A stretch of 25,702 nt of DNA from contig CAJKMG010000025.1 in NCBI GenBank assembly GCA_905200945.1, positions 1-25,702 of the forward strand, in the 5' to 3' direction. The translations under genes and the position numbers were made by a program. A model generated the notes under the pieces. The model did not search any database, had not been told where the DNA came from, and saw only the letters and a program-made list of their open reading frames with translations. This DNA comes from an uncultured Akkermansia sp. Its GTDB lineage: Bacteria; Verrucomicrobiota; Verrucomicrobiia; Verrucomicrobiales; Akkermansiaceae. Positions 24,359 through 25,702 of the stretch are shown one piece after another. The first letter of the stretch is position 1. Each line of letters opens with the position of its first letter.

Positions 24359-25702
24359 GTTTCAATCCACGCACTCCTTGCGGAGTGCGACGAAAGTGGA
24401 AGACGTTGCCGGAGCCCTCCGCGTGGTTTCAATCCACGCACTCCTTGCGGAGTGCGACCAGCCGATGCTGATAACTATTTGCCCATGTACACGTTTCAAT
24501 CCACGCACTCCTTGCGGAGTGCGACTGGCCAACAACCTCGCCCTGCGGCAATCGCTCCAGTTTCAATCCACGCACTCCTTGCGGAGTGCGACTGAAGACG
24601 TCGTAGGACCACCTGCCCGCAGGCACCGTTTCAATCCACGCACTCCTTGCGGAGTGCGACTGACATTCTTTTAGATAAGTCAGAAAAAAGAAGAGTTTCA
24701 ATCCACGCACTCCTTGCGGAGTGCGACAAGGTTTTTGAGCAGGAGGAAAATTAAGAAGAGGTTTCAATCCACGCACTCCTTGCGGAGTGCGACCCTCCGG
24801 CCAGCGTGCCGGATCCTGATTCATTCAGTTTCAATCCACGCACTCCTTGCGGAGTGCGACCGCCCAAATGGAGATGATCGCCAACGACTACGCCGTTTCA
24901 ATCCACGCACTCCTTGCGGAGTGCGACATCGTCCAGGGGGCGAAGGTCGTTTTCTTTGATGTTTCAATCCACGCACTCCTTGCGGAGTGCGACCTTCCGC
25001 CGTGAGCTGGCCGACATCCGGCGGGAGGTTTCAATCCACGCACTCCTTGCGGAGTGCGACGCGGGAGTGCGAAATAACCGTTTCCCTGGTGGATGTTTCA
25101 ATCCACGCACTCCTTGCGGAGTGCGACGCCACCGGGTTCGATGAACCGGTTGTATACCTGGGTTTCAATCCACGCACTCCTTGCGGAGTGCGACAGGGCT
25201 TCCAAAAGAGCCCCTTCGTTAATCTCGGTTTCAATCCACGCACTCCTTGCGGAGTGCGACAATCCGGATTTGTGGCCGGGCAATCTGGATAAAACGGTTT
25301 CAATCCACGCACTCCTTGCGGAGTGCGACCCGGGCGCGCTATCACGTCGATTCTGATTACCGGGTTTCAATCCACGCACTCCTTGCGGAGTGCGACTCCG
25401 AAAATGCGGCTGACTCCGACCCAGGAAGCGGTTTCAATCCACGCACTCCTTGCGGAGTGCGACGATGGCCGCGGATGAAAAACCGCGGGGGAAGAAGGTT
25501 TCAATCCACGCACTCCTTGCGGAGTGCGACTCGATTCTGATTACCGGGAATCGGTGCGATTGCAGTTTCAATCCACGCACTCCTTGCGGAGTGCGACATG
25601 CATCGCAGTCCGTTCGTCGCGGAATACATCAGTTTCAATCCACGCACTCCTTGCGGAGTGCGACCGCCAAACTTTTTCATCATGGCTTCTTCCGACAGGT
25701 TT
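24359..25702 (-). CRISPR. Type I-C CRISPR array (20 intact repeats, cut by window end)
   Basis: The 33-base repeat begins GTTTCAATCC and ends GGAGTGCGAC, with a palindromic GCACTCC/GGAGTGC stem. Intact copies start at 24359, 24426, 24493, 24560, 24628, 24695, 24761, 24828, 24895, 24961, 25028, 25095, 25162, 25228, 25297, 25364, 25431, 25498, 25565 and 25632. A 21st begins at 25699 and is cut off. Spacers are 33-36 bases, mostly 34. In the reverse complement the repeat starts GTCGCACTCC and ends GGATTGAAAC, the form of type I-C (Dvulg/Bacillus halodurans) repeats, whose crRNA 5' handle is the GAAAC/T end. So transcription is leftward and the leader and cas genes should lie right of the window. 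No cas gene is inside it. Confidence 0.97.

Noticed and set aside
24195..25683. Open frames through the CRISPR array encoding repeated STHSLRSAT or NPRTPCGVR peptides
   Set aside because: They are translations of the CRISPR repeat; the regular peptide repeat comes from 33+34-base units, not a protein.
24325..25698. Self-targeting spacers against the neighbouring phage genes
   Set aside because: Comparing spacers by eye with 19.5-24.1 kb gave no convincing match; a proper alignment is needed to exclude partial ones.

Overview
The window reads as a piece of a gut Verrucomicrobia genome, most likely Akkermansia or a close relative. The basis is the gene families and their style: a VPEP…RRRR (PEP-CTERM) surface protein, LpxB with an RND pump (a Gram-negative envelope), a ClcB-like channel, GdhA, and a long type I-C CRISPR array. 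This is recognition from memory, not a database match. The first ~1.13 kb does not fit. It holds the start of a leftward membrane protein, an S4-domain start typical of RsuA/RluB pseudouridine synthases, and a Firmicutes-style beta-helix adhesin with a one-base frame slip. These run in frame into the last third of an RND adaptor. I read this as a chimeric join, most likely an assembly artefact, possibly a real rearrangement.

From ~1131 to 6326 is a tripartite efflux operon: adaptor (3' part only), AcrB-like pump with its proton-relay residues, and NodT-type lipoprotein outer membrane factor. A 650-base gap with a terminator and paired inverted repeats leads to a PEP-CTERM surface protein. Two leftward genes follow (MutT-like hydrolase, YcxB-like membrane protein). 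Then a PtsN-like EIIA overlaps a ClC channel with a CBS-like tail by 4 bases. A REP-type tyrosine transposase (RAYT) is bracketed by two 23-base direct repeats, the second forming an inverted pair just upstream of gdhA.

The part from 15.4 to 19.1 kb is housekeeping: lpxB; a DedA protein plus a C_GCAxxG_C_C protein; a short ferritin-like protein with an EncFtn-like iron-site pattern; an exported thioredoxin; and tRNA-Val(GAC).

From 19.5 to 24.1 kb is a defective podovirus-like head module. Leftward genes are a small conserved protein, portal, a small linker ORF and a scaffold protein. Rightward genes are a head-tail adaptor, a winged-helix protein and a terminase-small-like protein. No capsid, large terminase, integrase or lysis gene is present.

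The last 1.35 kb is a CRISPR array with 20 intact 33-base repeats, one decayed repeat at its left end and a repeat cut by the window edge. Repeat polarity says it is transcribed leftward, so leader and cas genes should lie to the right, outside the window. Two non-adjacent spacers overlap by 17 bases. Their merged sequence places TTC, the type I-C PAM, exactly upstream of one protospacer, so the array itself supports its subtype and polarity.
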